Of a stretch of DNA of 53,693 nt, positions 30,849 through 40,831 are shown piece by piece. The notes under the pieces are model-generated. The model worked only from the letters and a program-made list of their open reading frames with translations, did no database searches and was not told the DNA's origin. The position numbers and the translations under genes were made by a program. The first letter of the stretch is position 1, and the number at the start of each line of letters is the position of its first letter. The stretch comes from Enterobacter sichuanensis (GTDB lineage Bacteria; Pseudomonadota; Gammaproteobacteria; Enterobacterales; Enterobacteriaceae), in the NCBI RefSeq assembly GCF_002939185.1, contig NZ_POVL01000035.1:1-53693 (forward strand), read 5' to 3'.

Positions 30849-31772
30849 TCACGCCACCAGCAAGGAGACGAACGCTAAAAATGCAAAACCAAAACCGGCC
30901 CAGGTGATGCGCGACGTTTCCACAAAACGCAGGCGCGCCATGCTGTTTTCAAACAGGGCAATCACCAGCACGCCGACCAGCAGCTTGAGGGCGGCCACCA
31001 CCACGGCCAGTACCAGACTGCCCGCGGAGAAGTGCGTCATCTGCCCCCACGGGAAGAAGACGCCGACAAACATCTGCAGCACCACCAGCTGTTTGAGGCT
31101 GATGCCCCACTTCAGCACCGCGAAGCCGTAGCCGCTGTATTCCGTGAGCGGCCCTTCCTGCAGTTCCTGCTCCGCTTCGGCCAGATCGAACGGCAGCTTG
31201 CCCATCTCGATAAACGTGGCGAACGCGCAGGCGCAGAGCGCCAGCACCAGCGGAATGGAGCGGGCAAGCGGCCAGTGGTAAACGGTGTGGGTGATAAAGC
31301 TGATATGGGTTGAACCTGCGACCTGCGCGGCGACCCACAGCCCCAGCAGCAGGATCGGCTCAACCAGCACGCCCAGCATCGCCTCGCGGCTGGCACCGAT
31401 GCCGGTAAATGGGCTCCCGGTGTCGAGACCCGCAATCGCGAAGAAGAAGCGGGCGATGGCGAAGAGGTAGATCAGCGTAATCAGATCCCCGAGCGCAGGC
31501 AGGGGCGAGCCCACTGTCACCACTGGCAGCGCGGTGGCGATGGTCAGCATCACGCCCACCATCACAAACGGCGTCAGGCGGAAGACCCAGCCTGCGGCAT
31601 CCGGGGCGACGCTCTGACGCGAGAGCAGTTTGAAGAGATCGCGGTACTCCTGAAGCACGCCAGGCCCGCGACGGTTGTGCATCCGGGCGCGCGCCACGCG
31701 GCTCACCCCGGAAAGCAGCGGCGCAGCGGCGAACAGCACCAGCGCCTGAAGAATTGCCAGTAACAGACTCAT
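30849..31772 (-). CDS. hycD: Formate hydrogenlyase membrane subunit HycD
   Basis: HycD is the NuoH-like membrane anchor that joins the soluble hydrogenase arm to the membrane arm. The 307-residue product has about eight helices. It holds the conserved stretches RRGPGVLQEYRDLFKLL near 35 and KLPFDLAEAEQELQEG near 192. It follows hycC by 1 bp and precedes hycE by 15 bp. Confidence 0.95.
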   Translation of the reverse strand: MSLLLAILQALVLFAAAPLLSGVSRVARARMHNRRGPGVLQEYRDLFKLLSRQSVAPDAAGWVFRLTPFVMVGVMLTIATALPVVTVGSPLPALGDLITLIYLFAIARFFFAIAGLDTGSPFTGIGASREAMLGVLVEPILLLGLWVAAQVAGSTHISFITHTVYHWPLARSIPLVLALCACAFATFIEMGKLPFDLAEAEQELQEGPLTEYSGYGFAVLKWGISLKQLVVLQMFVGVFFPWGQMTHFSAGSLVLAVVVAALKLLVGVLVIALFENSMARLRFVETSRITWAGFGFAFLAFVSLLVA

Positions 31773-31773
31773 G

Positions 31774-33588
31774 TCAGGCTCCTCGTGAAATCACAATCAC
31801 CACCAGCACCGCCAGCTCGATGACCGCCAGACGGCGGAACAGCACAGGCGCGGCGGCACTCTCCCAACCCGGCACCCACGCCACCGGGTTCAGCCAGTGG
31901 CGCAGCTTCAGCACGGCGGCGAAGTTCTCTTTCACCGGCATGGCGAAACCGTGAGCGGTAATCACCATCGACTGTTCGTGTTCATAGCCGCAGGCCCACG
32001 CTGTCCCACGCGAGCGGGAGACCAGTCGGTCGCGTTTGAAGAACAGCATCAGGATGAGCGGCAGCAGCGGTGTGCCAATCAGCAGCAGCGCGACCATTGG
32101 CTGGGAAACGGTGGTATTCGCCACGGTCAGTGGCAGCGGAATGGCATTACCCAGCAGCGGCAGCAGCCACGGCGCGGCCACGCCGCCCGCGATGCAGCAC
32201 AGTGCCAGCGCAACCACGCTTGTCCCCATCAGTACCGGTGCGCAGCAGGCGTTTTCCGCCTCACGCGTACGCGGCGCGCCGAGGAAGGTGACGCCGTAAA
32301 CTTTCGCCATGCACATCACTGCCAGCGCCCCGGTAATCGCCAGCCCGACCGCCAGCAGCGGCCCCAGCAGACGGGCGATAAACGCCTCGCTCTGGCCGAG
32401 CGCGAAGAAGGACTGGTAGATCACCCACTCCCCGGCAAAGCCGTTCAGCGGCGGCAGCGCGGCCATCGCCATCAGCCCGACCAGCATGGTGAGAGATATC
32501 ACCGGCATTTTTTTGCCAATGCCACCGAGCTTTTCGATGTCGCGATGACCGGTGCGGAACCAGACGCTTCCCGCCCCCAGGAACAGGGTGCTTTTGAACA
32601 GGCTATGGTTGACGAGGTGATACAGACCGCCGATAAACCCGGCGGCAATCAGCGCCGGTTGATTGAGCGCCAGACCGGTCACGCCCGCGCCAAGACCGAG
32701 CAGGATGATGCCGATATTTTCAAGGGTGTGATACGCCAGAAGACGCTGAATATTGTGCTCCATCAGCGCGTACAGCCCACCGACAAAGGCGGTAACCATA
32801 CCGGCGAGAAGCAACACCACGCCCCACCACAGCGGCGGCTGGCCGCCGGTCAGGGTGATCGTCAGAATGCCGAACAGCCCGACTTTCATCACGACCGTGG
32901 AAAAGAGCGCAGCGGCGGGCGCTGAGGCATTCGCGTGCGCCTGCGGCACCCAGCCGTGCAGCGGGATGATCCCGGCCAGCAGGCCAAAGCCCACCACGCT
33001 CAGCAGCCAGACGTCGCTGCCCAGCGGCTGACCGTTAAGCGCCGCGAAGTCCAGCGTGCCGAAGCGGTGCCACACCCGCCAGCAGGCCAGCGCCAGCAGC
33101 AGCGTCCCGAGGCGTCCCAGCGCAAACCACAGTTTGCCGGAGGTACTGCACCCCGTCAGGAAGACGCCGCAGAGCGCCATGATCTCCGCCATCACCACCA
33201 GCGCGCCGAGGTTGCTGGCGGTAACGGTGCAGACCGCCGTCGCCATCAGCAGATTAATCAGCAGGCCGTTGGCCCTGGTGTTTTGATGGCGGTGCCAGTC
33301 GATATTGAACAGGCTGATAAACAGCCCGCACAGGCCAAACGTCACCAGCCAGATGGCGTTCAGCGGCGTGATCGCAACGGTGTGACGGATGAGCGGCATG
33401 AGCGTGTCCACGGTGTGTCCGTCGAGCAGAACCATCCCGCCTGCCGCCAGCGTCATCAGGCTGCCGACCGCCCCGCCAATCCCGGCGACCCAGCCGCTCA
33501 GGGTTTTATGGAATGACAGAAGCCACGCCAGAACCGCGGTGGCCGCAAAGTACGCTACCGCGCTGGTCATCATCATCGCCGCGTTCAT
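31774..33588 (-). CDS. hycC: Formate hydrogenlyase membrane subunit HycC
   Basis: HycC is the NuoL/Mrp-antiporter-like subunit of the membrane arm. The 604-residue product has about 14-16 helices and a core LLAYHTLENIGIILLGLGAG near residue 290 with the charged residues typical of this family. It overlaps hycB by an ATGA junction. Whether it pumps ions in formate hydrogenlyase is unresolved; that is family knowledge, not visible here. Confidence 0.96.
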   Translation of the reverse strand: MNAAMMMTSAVAYFAATAVLAWLLSFHKTLSGWVAGIGGAVGSLMTLAAGGMVLLDGHTVDTLMPLIRHTVAITPLNAIWLVTFGLCGLFISLFNIDWHRHQNTRANGLLINLLMATAVCTVTASNLGALVVMAEIMALCGVFLTGCSTSGKLWFALGRLGTLLLALACWRVWHRFGTLDFAALNGQPLGSDVWLLSVVGFGLLAGIIPLHGWVPQAHANASAPAAALFSTVVMKVGLFGILTITLTGGQPPLWWGVVLLLAGMVTAFVGGLYALMEHNIQRLLAYHTLENIGIILLGLGAGVTGLALNQPALIAAGFIGGLYHLVNHSLFKSTLFLGAGSVWFRTGHRDIEKLGGIGKKMPVISLTMLVGLMAMAALPPLNGFAGEWVIYQSFFALGQSEAFIARLLGPLLAVGLAITGALAVMCMAKVYGVTFLGAPRTREAENACCAPVLMGTSVVALALCCIAGGVAAPWLLPLLGNAIPLPLTVANTTVSQPMVALLLIGTPLLPLILMLFFKRDRLVSRSRGTAWACGYEHEQSMVITAHGFAMPVKENFAAVLKLRHWLNPVAWVPGWESAAAPVLFRRLAVIELAVLVVIVISRGA

Positions 33589-34193
33589 TTCGCCCCCTCG
33601 TTAAGCGTCTGTAGCAGAGAAAGGTCGCCAACATCGCTGTTGATGGTCAGCTCGCGTTTACGCTTGCGGGTACGGGCGATGTCGCGAATGTTAACCAGAA
33701 TCAACGCGTTGGTTGGACAGGTGCGCACGCAGGCCGGGCCTTGTTCATCAAAGCTGCACAGGTCGCACTTCACCGCAACGGCGCGGATGCCGGGCACCCA
33801 GTCCAGCAGCGTGCTGACGCGTGCCGGAGCAGGCGGCGCGGGCGGGGCTTTTGGCGAGTTGGCATTCGCCGGAATATGCAGCGGGCGGCTGCCGGAAAAT
33901 TCAATGGCGCCGAACGGGCAGGCAATGCCGCACAGCTTGCAGCTTACGCACAGGCTTTCGTTCAACTGGACAGCGCCGTCCACGCGGGTGATGGCATTTA
34001 CGGGACAGACACCCGCACAAGGGGCATCTTCACAGTGATGGCAGAGCTGCGGGGCAGACTCTTTTTCATTACGCATGACGTGCAGGCGCGGCATGGACTG
34101 CAGCCCATGCAGGCGATGCGTTTCCGAACACGCCGCCTCACAGGTTCGACAGCCAATACAGACCGTCGAGTCAGCAATTACAAAACGGTTCAC
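33585..34193 (-). CDS. hycB: Formate hydrogenlyase subunit HycB (iron-sulphur protein)
   Basis: HycB takes electrons from formate dehydrogenase H (FdhF) and passes them on. The 202-residue product has four cysteine clusters: CIGCRTCEAAC near 12, CHHCEDAPCAGVCP near 52, CVSCKLCGIACP near 82, and CDLC with CVRTCP near 146-163. An Ala/Pro-rich insert (PKAPPAPPAPARV) lies between the third and fourth clusters. It is a paralogue of HydN. A probable FhlA site lies in the 70 bp before it. Confidence 0.96.
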   Translation of the reverse strand: MNRFVIADSTVCIGCRTCEAACSETHRLHGLQSMPRLHVMRNEKESAPQLCHHCEDAPCAGVCPVNAITRVDGAVQLNESLCVSCKLCGIACPFGAIEFSGSRPLHIPANANSPKAPPAPPAPARVSTLLDWVPGIRAVAVKCDLCSFDEQGPACVRTCPTNALILVNIRDIARTRKRKRELTINSDVGDLSLLQTLNEGAK

Positions 34194-34213
34194 CGGGTCA
34201 TCCTCTGGTGATA

Positions 34214-34255
34214 GTCATTTTTGACGAAAAACTGTCTTGTCGACACTTTTCGACA
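34214..34255. promoter_or_regulatory. Probable FhlA site between hycA and hycB
   Basis: The stretch contains GTCA-N4-TGAC (34214-34225), TGTCGACA (34238-34245) and TCGACA (34250-34255). These are the same elements found before hydN and before hycA/hypA. E. coli is known to have an FhlA-binding site in this intergenic region. Confidence 0.6.
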
Positions 34256-34263
34256 CTCAGGGG

Positions 34264-34728
34264 TCAGGCCACGTTCGCTGAGGCATTTCCGTCCATCAGC
34301 TGCTTCAGGTTGACCGGGAGATCGTGTTCAACGGCGGCGTACAGGCTGTTATAAACCGGGGCGATTTTTTCCAGATAGTGCTCCAGCACCTGCTGGCGAT
34401 CGCGGTTGCTGACGTGGCCGTCCACCATGCCGTCGGCCATCAGCTGTGCTTTCGCAATACACTGTTTTTCGCCGTCTTTTGTCTCAAGGTGGTACTCAAT
34501 GGTGTGGCTGTTGAAGTTATCCGCCAGGGTGACATTGATGATGAAATGGCCGAAGAGGACAAAGCGCATGTCCCCCTGCGCCGCACAGCTCATCGCATGG
34601 TGAAGACGCGCTTTCGAGAGGGTGATGCCCTGAACCAGAGAGTTGCAGTAAAGATGCCACTGGTCCTGTAACTGCTGATGACGCTGCGCGATGTAATCTG
34701 CTTTTTCGCTGATTTCCCAAATAGTCAT
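34264..34728 (-). CDS. hycA: Formate hydrogenlyase regulatory protein HycA
   Basis: HycA counteracts FhlA and so damps formate hydrogenlyase expression. The 154-residue product starts MTIWEISEKADYIAQRH and matches the E. coli length of 153. It has no recognised DNA-binding or catalytic motif. The longer ORF was rejected: 34728 has AAAAGGTATCC-like spacing and fits the family. It is the first gene of the hyc operon, behind a sigma-54 promoter. Confidence 0.94.
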   Translation of the reverse strand: MTIWEISEKADYIAQRHQQLQDQWHLYCNSLVQGITLSKARLHHAMSCAAQGDMRFVLFGHFIINVTLADNFNSHTIEYHLETKDGEKQCIAKAQLMADGMVDGHVSNRDRQQVLEHYLEKIAPVYNSLYAAVEHDLPVNLKQLMDGNASANVA

Positions 34729-34761
34729 AAAAGGTATCCGTTTAATGGAGATAGCGGCTGT

Positions 34762-34781
34762 TAAGCAGATTCCATGCCAGT
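34762..34781 (-). promoter_or_regulatory. Sigma-54 promoter of the hyc operon
   Basis: On the minus strand, CTGGCATGGAATCTGCTT has GG and GC exactly 10 bp apart (complement of 34777-34778 and 34765-34766). This matches the -24/-12 consensus, about 35-50 bp before hycA. Confidence 0.8.
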
Positions 34782-34837
34782 TTTTATCCAGCTGATTTTT
34801 AATAGTTTTAATTAAAAACTGGCTGTCAACTTTGCGG

Positions 34838-34877
34838 TGTCGACGTGTCATTTCGACAGCGTTGACATCGACATGTC
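34838..34877. promoter_or_regulatory. Shared FhlA upstream activating region for hyc and hyp
   Basis: One TGTCGA (34838-34843) and two TCGACA elements (34853-34858, 34868-34873), plus TGTCA and TGACA elements, fill this 40 bp between the divergent sigma-54 promoters. It is the expected site of formate-bound FhlA. Confidence 0.75.
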
Positions 34878-34892
34878 TTAACAAAAATCAAG

Positions 34893-34910
34893 ATGGCATT
34901 GTTATTGCAT
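34893..34910 (+). promoter_or_regulatory. Sigma-54 promoter of the hyp operon
   Basis: ATGGCATTGTTATTGCAT has GG (34895-34896) and GC (34907-34908) 10 bp apart. The element ends 30 bp before hypA. FhlA bound just upstream would activate it. Confidence 0.8.
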
Positions 34911-34939
34911 TCAATGGCGCAATTCATTGAGGAGGCGTC

Positions 34940-35290
34940 ATGCACGAAATCACCCTCTGCCAGCGGGCTCTGGAACTTATCGAACAGCAGGCTGTGCAAA
35001 ACCACGCAAAACGCGTCACCGGCGTCTGGCTGAAGGTCGGGGCGTTTTCCTGCGTCGAGACCAGCGCCCTGACCTTCTGTTTTGAAATGGTGTGCCGCGG
35101 CACGCTGGCGGAAGGCTGCGAACTGCATATTGAAGAGCAGCAGGCGGAGTGCTGGTGCGAGCAGTGTCAGCAGTACGTCACCCTGCTGTCGTCGAAGGTA
35201 CAGCGCTGTCCGCAGTGTCAGAGCACCTTTCTTCGCATCGTGGCGGATGACGGCATGCAGATCCAACGCCTCGAAATCGAGAAGGAGTAA
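34940..35290 (+). CDS. hypA: Hydrogenase maturation nickel chaperone HypA
   Basis: HypA hands nickel to hydrogenase 3 with HypB. The 116-residue product begins MHEITLCQRALELIE, where His2 is the nickel ligand. It has two CxxC zinc motifs, CWCEQCQQ near 73 and RCPQCQS near 89. GAGGAGGCGTC precedes the start. It is the first gene of the hyp operon. Confidence 0.96.
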   Translation: MHEITLCQRALELIEQQAVQNHAKRVTGVWLKVGAFSCVETSALTFCFEMVCRGTLAEGCELHIEEQQAECWCEQCQQYVTLLSSKVQRCPQCQSTFLRIVADDGMQIQRLEIEKE

Positions 35291-35293
35291 AGT

Positions 35294-36157
35294 ATGTGTA
35301 GTACCTGCGGTTGCGCCGAAGGCAACCTGTATATAGAAGGGGATGAACATCATCCCCACTCCGCGTTTCGCTCCGCGCCCTTTGCACCTGCCCCACGCTC
35401 TTCTGCGGCATTGACCGGGATCGCTTTCGCCCCGCAACGATCCGATGCGGGCGATCTTCACTACGGCCACGGCGAAGCGGGTACCCACGCGCCGGGCATC
35501 AGCCAGCGTCAGATGCTGGAGGTGGAAATCAACGTCCTGGACAAGAATAACCAGATCGCCAACCGTAACCGTGCCCGCTTCGCCGCCCGCAGACAGCTGG
35601 TGCTGAACCTGGTCTCCAGCCCCGGCTCCGGCAAAACCACGCTGCTCACGGAAACGCTCAACCGCCTGAACGGGCGCGTCTCCTGTGCGGTGATTGAAGG
35701 CGATCAGCAAACCGTTAACGATGCGGCGCGCATTCGCGAAACCGGCACCCCGGCGATCCAGGTGAATACCGGCAAAGGCTGCCATCTCGATGCGCAGATG
35801 ATCGCCGACGCCGCCCCGCGCCTGCCGCTTGAAGATAACGGCATCCTGTTTATTGAAAACGTCGGTAACCTTGTCTGCCCGGCGAGCTTCGACCTGGGCG
35901 AACGGCACAAAGTCGCGGTGCTTTCGGTGACCGAAGGCGAAGACAAGCCGCTGAAGTACCCGCATATGTTTGCCGCCGCCTCCATCATGCTGCTCAACAA
36001 AGTCGACCTGCTGCCGTACCTGAACTTCGACGTGGATAAATGCCTGTCCTGGGCCCGCGAGGTGAACCCGGATATTGAGATCCTGCTGGTCTCCGCTACC
36101 CGCGGCGACGGCATGGACAGCTGGCTACACTGGCTGGAGAACGAACGATGTGCATAG
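35294..36157 (+). CDS. hypB: Hydrogenase nickel incorporation GTPase HypB
   Basis: HypB is a GTPase that drives nickel insertion. The 287-residue product has the high-affinity nickel site CSTCGC at residues 2-7, a short His-containing linker, the P-loop SSPGSGKTT near 110, and NKVDLLPY near 235. It is 3 bp after hypA and overlaps hypC by 10 bp. Confidence 0.96.
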   Translation: MCSTCGCAEGNLYIEGDEHHPHSAFRSAPFAPAPRSSAALTGIAFAPQRSDAGDLHYGHGEAGTHAPGISQRQMLEVEINVLDKNNQIANRNRARFAARRQLVLNLVSSPGSGKTTLLTETLNRLNGRVSCAVIEGDQQTVNDAARIRETGTPAIQVNTGKGCHLDAQMIADAAPRLPLEDNGILFIENVGNLVCPASFDLGERHKVAVLSVTEGEDKPLKYPHMFAAASIMLLNKVDLLPYLNFDVDKCLSWAREVNPDIEILLVSATRGDGMDSWLHWLENERCA

Positions 36158-36420
36158 GCGTACCGGGACAGATTCATACCATTGATGGTAATCAGGCCAA
36201 AGTTGAGGTTTGCGGCATCCTGCGCGACGTCGACCTGACGCTGGTGGGCAGCAGCGATGAAACCGGCGTCTCGCGTCTCGGCCAGTGGGTGCTGGTCCAC
36301 GTGGGGTTCGCCATGAGCGTGATTAACGAAACGGAAGCCCGCGACACGCTGGATGCGCTGCAGAACATGTTCGACGTGGAGCCGGACGTGGGCGCGCTGC
36401 TGTATGGCGAGGAGCGATAA
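36148..36420 (+). CDS. hypC: Hydrogenase assembly chaperone HypC
   Basis: HypC carries the Fe(CN)2CO unit with HypD and holds the HycE precursor. The 90-residue product starts MCIGVPGQI; Cys2 is the iron ligand after removal of Met1. It overlaps hypB and is 2 bp before hypD. Confidence 0.96.
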   Translation: MCIGVPGQIHTIDGNQAKVEVCGILRDVDLTLVGSSDETGVSRLGQWVLVHVGFAMSVINETEARDTLDALQNMFDVEPDVGALLYGEER

Positions 36421-36422
36421 TC

Positions 36423-37544
36423 ATGCGTTACGTGGATGAATACCGCGCGCCCGAGCAGGTGCTGCAGCTTATCGGGCATCTGAAAACGCGTGCGGCGCTG
36501 CTGGACTACACGGCGGAAAACCCGCTGCGGATCATGGAGGTGTGCGGCGGACATACGCACGCCATTTTCAAATTTGGCCTCGACCAGCTGCTGCCGGAGA
36601 ACATCGAGTTTATCCATGGCCCCGGCTGTCCGGTCTGCGTGCTGCCGATGGGGCGCATCGACAGCTGTATCGAGATTGCCAGCCGGCCCGACGTCATTTT
36701 CTGCACCTTTGGCGACGCGATGCGCGTTCCGGGGAAAAACGGCTCGCTGCTGCAGGCAAAAGCACGCGGGGCCGACATTCGGATCGTCTATTCGCCGATG
36801 GATGCCCTGACGCTGGCAGCGGATAACCCCACGCGCAAAATCGTGTTTTTTGGCCTGGGGTTTGAAACCACCATGCCCGCCACCGCCATTACGCTGCAGC
36901 AGGCGAAAGCGCGCAGCGTCGATAACTTTTTCTTCTTCTGCCAGCACATCACGCTCATCCCCACGCTACGCAGCCTGCTGGAAGCGCCGGGAAACGGGAT
37001 TGACGCCTTCCTGGCGCCGGGCCACGTCAGCATGGTGATTGGCACAGATGCCTACGGTTTTATCGCTGAACAGTACAATCGTCCGTTAGTGGTTGCTGGT
37101 TTCGAACCACTTGATCTACTGCAAGGTGTCACCATGCTGGTTGAGCAGAAAATAGCGGCCCTGAGTGTAGTGGAAAACCAGTACCGCCGCGTGGTGCCGG
37201 ATGCAGGAAATGAACGGGCACAGCAGGCGATAGCCGACGTGTTTTGCGTCGAAGGCGACAGCGAATGGCGTGGCCTGGGGCTGATTGCCGAATCCGGCGT
37301 GCGCCTGACGTCGGCCTATCGCGCGTTCGACGCCGAAGCGTATTTCCACCCGCAGCCGCAGCAGGTTTGCGACGATCCGCGGGCCCGCTGCGGCGAGGTG
37401 CTCACCGGCAAATGCAAGCCTCATCATTGCCCGCTATACGGCAACACCTGTAACCCGCAAACGGCGTTTGGCGCGCTGATGGTCTCCTCCGAAGGGGCGT
37501 GTGCCGCGTGGTATCAGTATCGCAACCTGGAGAGTGAAGCATGA
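36423..37544 (+). CDS. hypD: Hydrogenase maturation protein HypD
   Basis: HypD is the scaffold for building the Fe(CN)2CO group. The 373-residue product holds the conserved motifs MEVCGGHTHAIFKFGL near 38 (with Cys41), GPGCPVCVLPMG near 66, FFGLGFETTMPAT near 145, and a C-terminal [4Fe-4S] region with CGEVLTGKCKPHHCPLYG near 325. It overlaps hypE by 4 bp. Confidence 0.97.
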   Translation: MRYVDEYRAPEQVLQLIGHLKTRAALLDYTAENPLRIMEVCGGHTHAIFKFGLDQLLPENIEFIHGPGCPVCVLPMGRIDSCIEIASRPDVIFCTFGDAMRVPGKNGSLLQAKARGADIRIVYSPMDALTLAADNPTRKIVFFGLGFETTMPATAITLQQAKARSVDNFFFFCQHITLIPTLRSLLEAPGNGIDAFLAPGHVSMVIGTDAYGFIAEQYNRPLVVAGFEPLDLLQGVTMLVEQKIAALSVVENQYRRVVPDAGNERAQQAIADVFCVEGDSEWRGLGLIAESGVRLTSAYRAFDAEAYFHPQPQQVCDDPRARCGEVLTGKCKPHHCPLYGNTCNPQTAFGALMVSSEGACAAWYQYRNLESEA

Positions 37545-38551
37545 AGACGGTTGAAATGGCGCACGGCAGCGGCGGACAGGCGATGCAGCAGCTGATTAAC
37601 CGGCTGTTTATGGAGGCCTTCAGCAACCCCTGGCTCGCCGAGCAGGAAGACCAGGCGCGCATTGACCTCGCGACCCTCACCGCGCAGGGCGACAGGCTGG
37701 CGTTCTCCACCGACAGCTACGTGATTGACCCGCTGTTCTTCCCGGGCGGCGATATCGGCAAGCTCGCTGTCTGCGGCACGGCGAACGACATCGCCGTCAG
37801 CGGCGCCATTCCGCGCTACCTCTCCTGCGGATTTATCCTCGAAGAGGGGTTACCGATGGAGACGCTCACGGCGGTGGTCAACAGTATGGCGCAGACCGCC
37901 CGCGAGGCAGGGATAGCTATCGTCACCGGCGATACCAAAGTGGTGCAGCGCGGCGCGGCCGACAAGCTGTTTATCAACACCGCCGGCATCGGGGCGATCC
38001 CCGCCGATATTCACTGGGGCGCGCAGCGCCTCAGCACGGGCGACGTGCTGATCGTGACCGGCACGCTGGGCTGCCACGGCGCGACCATCCTCAACCTGCG
38101 CGAAGGTCTGGGGCTGGACGGCGAACTGCGCAGCGACTGCGCGGTGTTGACCCCGCTGATCCAGACGCTGCGTGCAGTTCCCGGCGTGAAAGCGCTCCGT
38201 GACGCCACGCGCGGCGGCGTGAATGCCGTGGTCCATGAATTTGCGGCAAGCTGCGGATGCGGGATTGAACTCACCGAGTGCAGCCTGCCCATAACGCCCG
38301 CCGTTCGCGGTCTGTGTGAGCTGCTGGGGCTTGACCCGCTCAACTTTGCCAACGAAGGCAAGCTGGTGATTGGCGTTGAACGCGCTTCTGCACCCGCCGT
38401 TCTGGAACAGCTGCGGGCACATCCGTTTGGACACGAGGCGGCGATAATTGGTGAAGTGGTTGAGCGCAAAGGGGTGCGCCTGACCGGGCTGTATGGCGTT
38501 AAACGGACGCTGGATTTGCCGCACGCGGAACCCTTACCCCGAATTTGCTAG
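37541..38551 (+). CDS. hypE: Hydrogenase maturation protein HypE
   Basis: HypE dehydrates the C-terminal thiocarboxamide to a thiocyanate that gives CN to HypC-HypD. The 336-residue PurM-like protein starts MKTVEMAHGSGGQAM (ATP-binding region). It ends in PRIC, the modified cysteine. It is followed by fhlA after a 55-bp gap with a hairpin. Confidence 0.97.
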   Translation: MKTVEMAHGSGGQAMQQLINRLFMEAFSNPWLAEQEDQARIDLATLTAQGDRLAFSTDSYVIDPLFFPGGDIGKLAVCGTANDIAVSGAIPRYLSCGFILEEGLPMETLTAVVNSMAQTAREAGIAIVTGDTKVVQRGAADKLFINTAGIGAIPADIHWGAQRLSTGDVLIVTGTLGCHGATILNLREGLGLDGELRSDCAVLTPLIQTLRAVPGVKALRDATRGGVNAVVHEFAASCGCGIELTECSLPITPAVRGLCELLGLDPLNFANEGKLVIGVERASAPAVLEQLRAHPFGHEAAIIGEVVERKGVRLTGLYGVKRTLDLPHAEPLPRIC

Positions 38552-38569
38552 GCCGCGCCATAAGCGGCC
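38551..38569. other. Hairpin between hypE and fhlA
   Basis: GGCCGC and GCGGCC form a 6-bp stem right after the hypE stop. AATTTTTG follows about 10 bp later. It could attenuate read-through from hyp into fhlA. Confidence 0.35.
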
Positions 38570-38606
38570 AGCGTGGAATTTTTGCTCGTTTCTACTGGAA
38601 AGCACT

Positions 38607-40679
38607 ATGCCATATACACCGATGAGCGATCTTGGACAGCAGGGGCTGTTTGACATCACGCGCACACTTTTACAGCAGCCCGATCTCGGCGCGCTGAGCG
38701 ATGCCCTGACGCGTCTGGTCAGGCAATCAGCGCTGGCCGACAGCGCCGCGATTGTGCTCTGGCATAGCGGTACGCATCGCGCGAGCTACTACGCAACGCG
38801 TGATAATGGCAAAACGTTTGAATACGAGGATGAAACGTATCTGGCCCATGGCCCGGTGCGCCGCATTCTCTCCCGGCCTGAAGCGCTGCACTGCAACTTT
38901 GAGGCGTTCCGACAGGCGTGGCCGCGGCTGGCGCAGAGCAATCTGTATCAGCCCTTCGGGCATTACTGCATGTTGCCGCTGGCGGCAGAGGGCCAGATTT
39001 TTGGCGGCTGCGAGTTTATCCGCACCACCGACCAGCCGTGGAGCGAGGCGGAATACGAGCGCCTGCATACCTTCACCCAGATTGTGGCCGTCGTCGCGGA
39101 GCAGATCCAAAGCCGCGTGAACAATAACGTCGATTACGACCTGCTGAGCCGCGAGCGCGACAACTTTCGTATTCTGGTCGCCATCACCAACGCCGTGCTC
39201 TCCAGGCTCGATATGGATGAGCTGGTCAGCGAGGTGTCAAAAGAGATCCATCACTATTTCAAAATCGACGCCATCAGTATTGCGCTGCGGGGGCACCGTA
39301 AGGGCAAGCTGAACATCTACTCCACCCACTATCTGGATGAGGCTAACCCTGCCCATGAGCAGAGTGAAGTGGACGAAGCCGGTACGCTTTCCGAGCGGGT
39401 CTTTAAAAGCAAAGAGATCCTCCTGCTCAACCTGAACGAGCAGGATACGGTGGCACCCTACGAGCGGATGCTGTTTAACACCTGGGGCAACAAAATCCAG
39501 ACCCTGTGCCTGCTGCCGCTGATGTCCGGCGACACCATGCTCGGCGTGCTGAAGCTGGCGCAGTGTGAGGAGGGAGTATTTACCACCGCCAACCTGAAGC
39601 TGCTGCGTCAGATCGCCGAGCGTATTTCCATCGCCCTGGATAACGCCCTCGCCTATCAGGAGATTCATCGCCTGAAAGAGCGGCTGGTGGATGAGAACCT
39701 CGCCCTGACCGAACAGCTCAACAATGTGGACAGTGAGTTTGGTGAAATCATCGGGCGCAGCGATGCGATGTACAGCGTGCTCAAGCAGGTAGAAATGGTG
39801 GCGCAAAGCGACAGCACGGTGCTGATTCTGGGCGAAACCGGCACGGGTAAAGAGCTGATAGCCCGCGCCATTCACAACCTGAGCAACCGCAACAGCCGAC
39901 GGATGGTGAAGATGAACTGCGCCGCCATGCCGGCGGGGCTACTGGAAAGCGATCTGTTCGGTCACGAACGCGGCGCGTTCACCGGGGCCAGCAGCCAGCG
40001 TCTGGGCCGCTTTGAACTGGCCGACAAGAGCTCGCTGTTCCTCGACGAAGTGGGCGATATGCCGCTGGAGCTACAGCCAAAGCTGCTGCGCGTCCTGCAG
40101 GAGCAGGAGTTTGAGCGCCTGGGCAGCAACAAGCTTATCCAGACTGACGTGCGGCTGATTGCCGCCACCAACCGCGACCTGAAAAAAATGGTCGCCGACC
40201 GCGAGTTTCGCAGCGATCTCTACTATCGCCTGAACGTGTTCCCGATCTGCCTGCCGCCGCTGCGCGAACGTCCGGAAGATATCCCCCTTCTGGTCAAAGC
40301 GTTTACCGCGAAGATTGCCCGCCGGATGGGGCGCAACATCGACAGTATTCCTGCCGAGACGTTACGCACCCTCTCCTCGATGGAATGGCCCGGCAACGTG
40401 CGCGAGCTGGAAAACGTCATCGAACGTGCGGTGCTGCTGACGCGCGGCAATGTGCTGCAACTCTCCCTGCCTGAAGTTGCGCTACCTGACGTAACCGCGC
40501 CCGCCGCCGAGACGGCAAAAGAGGGAGAAGATGAATATCAGCTCATTATGCGCGTGCTGAAAGAGACCAACGGCGTGGTCGCCGGACCGAAAGGTGCCGC
40601 CCAGCGACTGGGGTTAAAACGCACCACCCTGCTGTCGCGCATGAAGCGTCTTGGGATCGATAAAGAGAGCCTGGTCTAA
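38607..40679 (+). CDS. fhlA: Formate hydrogenlyase transcriptional activator FhlA
   Basis: FhlA binds formate and activates sigma-54 promoters of fdhF, hyc, hyp and hydN. The 690-residue product has two GAF-type sensor domains (about 1-380), an AAA+ domain with Walker [10 protein letters not shown] near 408, the sigma-54 contact GAFTGA near 470, and a C-terminal Fis-type helix-turn-helix ([21 protein letters not shown]). The start at 38607 ([13 protein letters not shown]) fits E. coli; the ORF extends 38 residues upstream into hypE. Confidence 0.97.
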   Translation: MPYTPMSDLGQQGLFDITRTLLQQPDLGALSDALTRLVRQSALADSAAIVLWHSGTHRASYYATRDNGKTFEYEDETYLAHGPVRRILSRPEALHCNFEAFRQAWPRLAQSNLYQPFGHYCMLPLAAEGQIFGGCEFIRTTDQPWSEAEYERLHTFTQIVAVVAEQIQSRVNNNVDYDLLSRERDNFRILVAITNAVLSRLDMDELVSEVSKEIHHYFKIDAISIALRGHRKGKLNIYSTHYLDEANPAHEQSEVDEAGTLSERVFKSKEILLLNLNEQDTVAPYERMLFNTWGNKIQTLCLLPLMSGDTMLGVLKLAQCEEGVFTTANLKLLRQIAERISIALDNALAYQEIHRLKERLVDENLALTEQLNNVDSEFGEIIGRSDAMYSVLKQVEMVAQSDSTVLILGETGTGKELIARAIHNLSNRNSRRMVKMNCAAMPAGLLESDLFGHERGAFTGASSQRLGRFELADKSSLFLDEVGDMPLELQPKLLRVLQEQEFERLGSNKLIQTDVRLIAATNRDLKKMVADREFRSDLYYRLNVFPICLPPLRERPEDIPLLVKAFTAKIARRMGRNIDSIPAETLRTLSSMEWPGNVRELENVIERAVLLTRGNVLQLSLPEVALPDVTAPAAETAKEGEDEYQLIMRVLKETNGVVAGPKGAAQRLGLKRTTLLSRMKRLGIDKESLV

Positions 40680-40690
40680 CGCCTTATCCC

Positions 40691-40716
40691 GGCGGTGTTT
40701 TCTGACACCGCCTTTT
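40691..40716 (+). terminator. fhlA terminator
   Basis: GGCGGTGT pairs perfectly with ACACCGCC around TTTCTG and is followed by TTTTGTC, 11 bp after the fhlA stop. It is a strong intrinsic terminator. Confidence 0.9.
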
Positions 40717-40740
40717 GTCACCCTGCGCAATTGTCCCTCA

Positions 40741-40798
40741 TTGACACAAAATCGTTTCCTCTGTATAAAATTCCGCCTTAATAATGAGTTTCATTTGC
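40741..40798 (+). promoter_or_regulatory. Promoter with Fur-like box for the iron-type ABC operon
   Basis: TTGACA (40741-40746) and TATAAA (40764-40769) are 17 bp apart. AATAATGAGTTTCATTTGC (40780-40798) matches about 13 of 19 positions of the Fur consensus. It lies over the expected transcription start, where Fur-Fe2+ would block initiation. Confidence 0.7.
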
Positions 40799-40831
40799 AT
40801 CAATAACAATATTAATCAAGGGTAGCGTTTC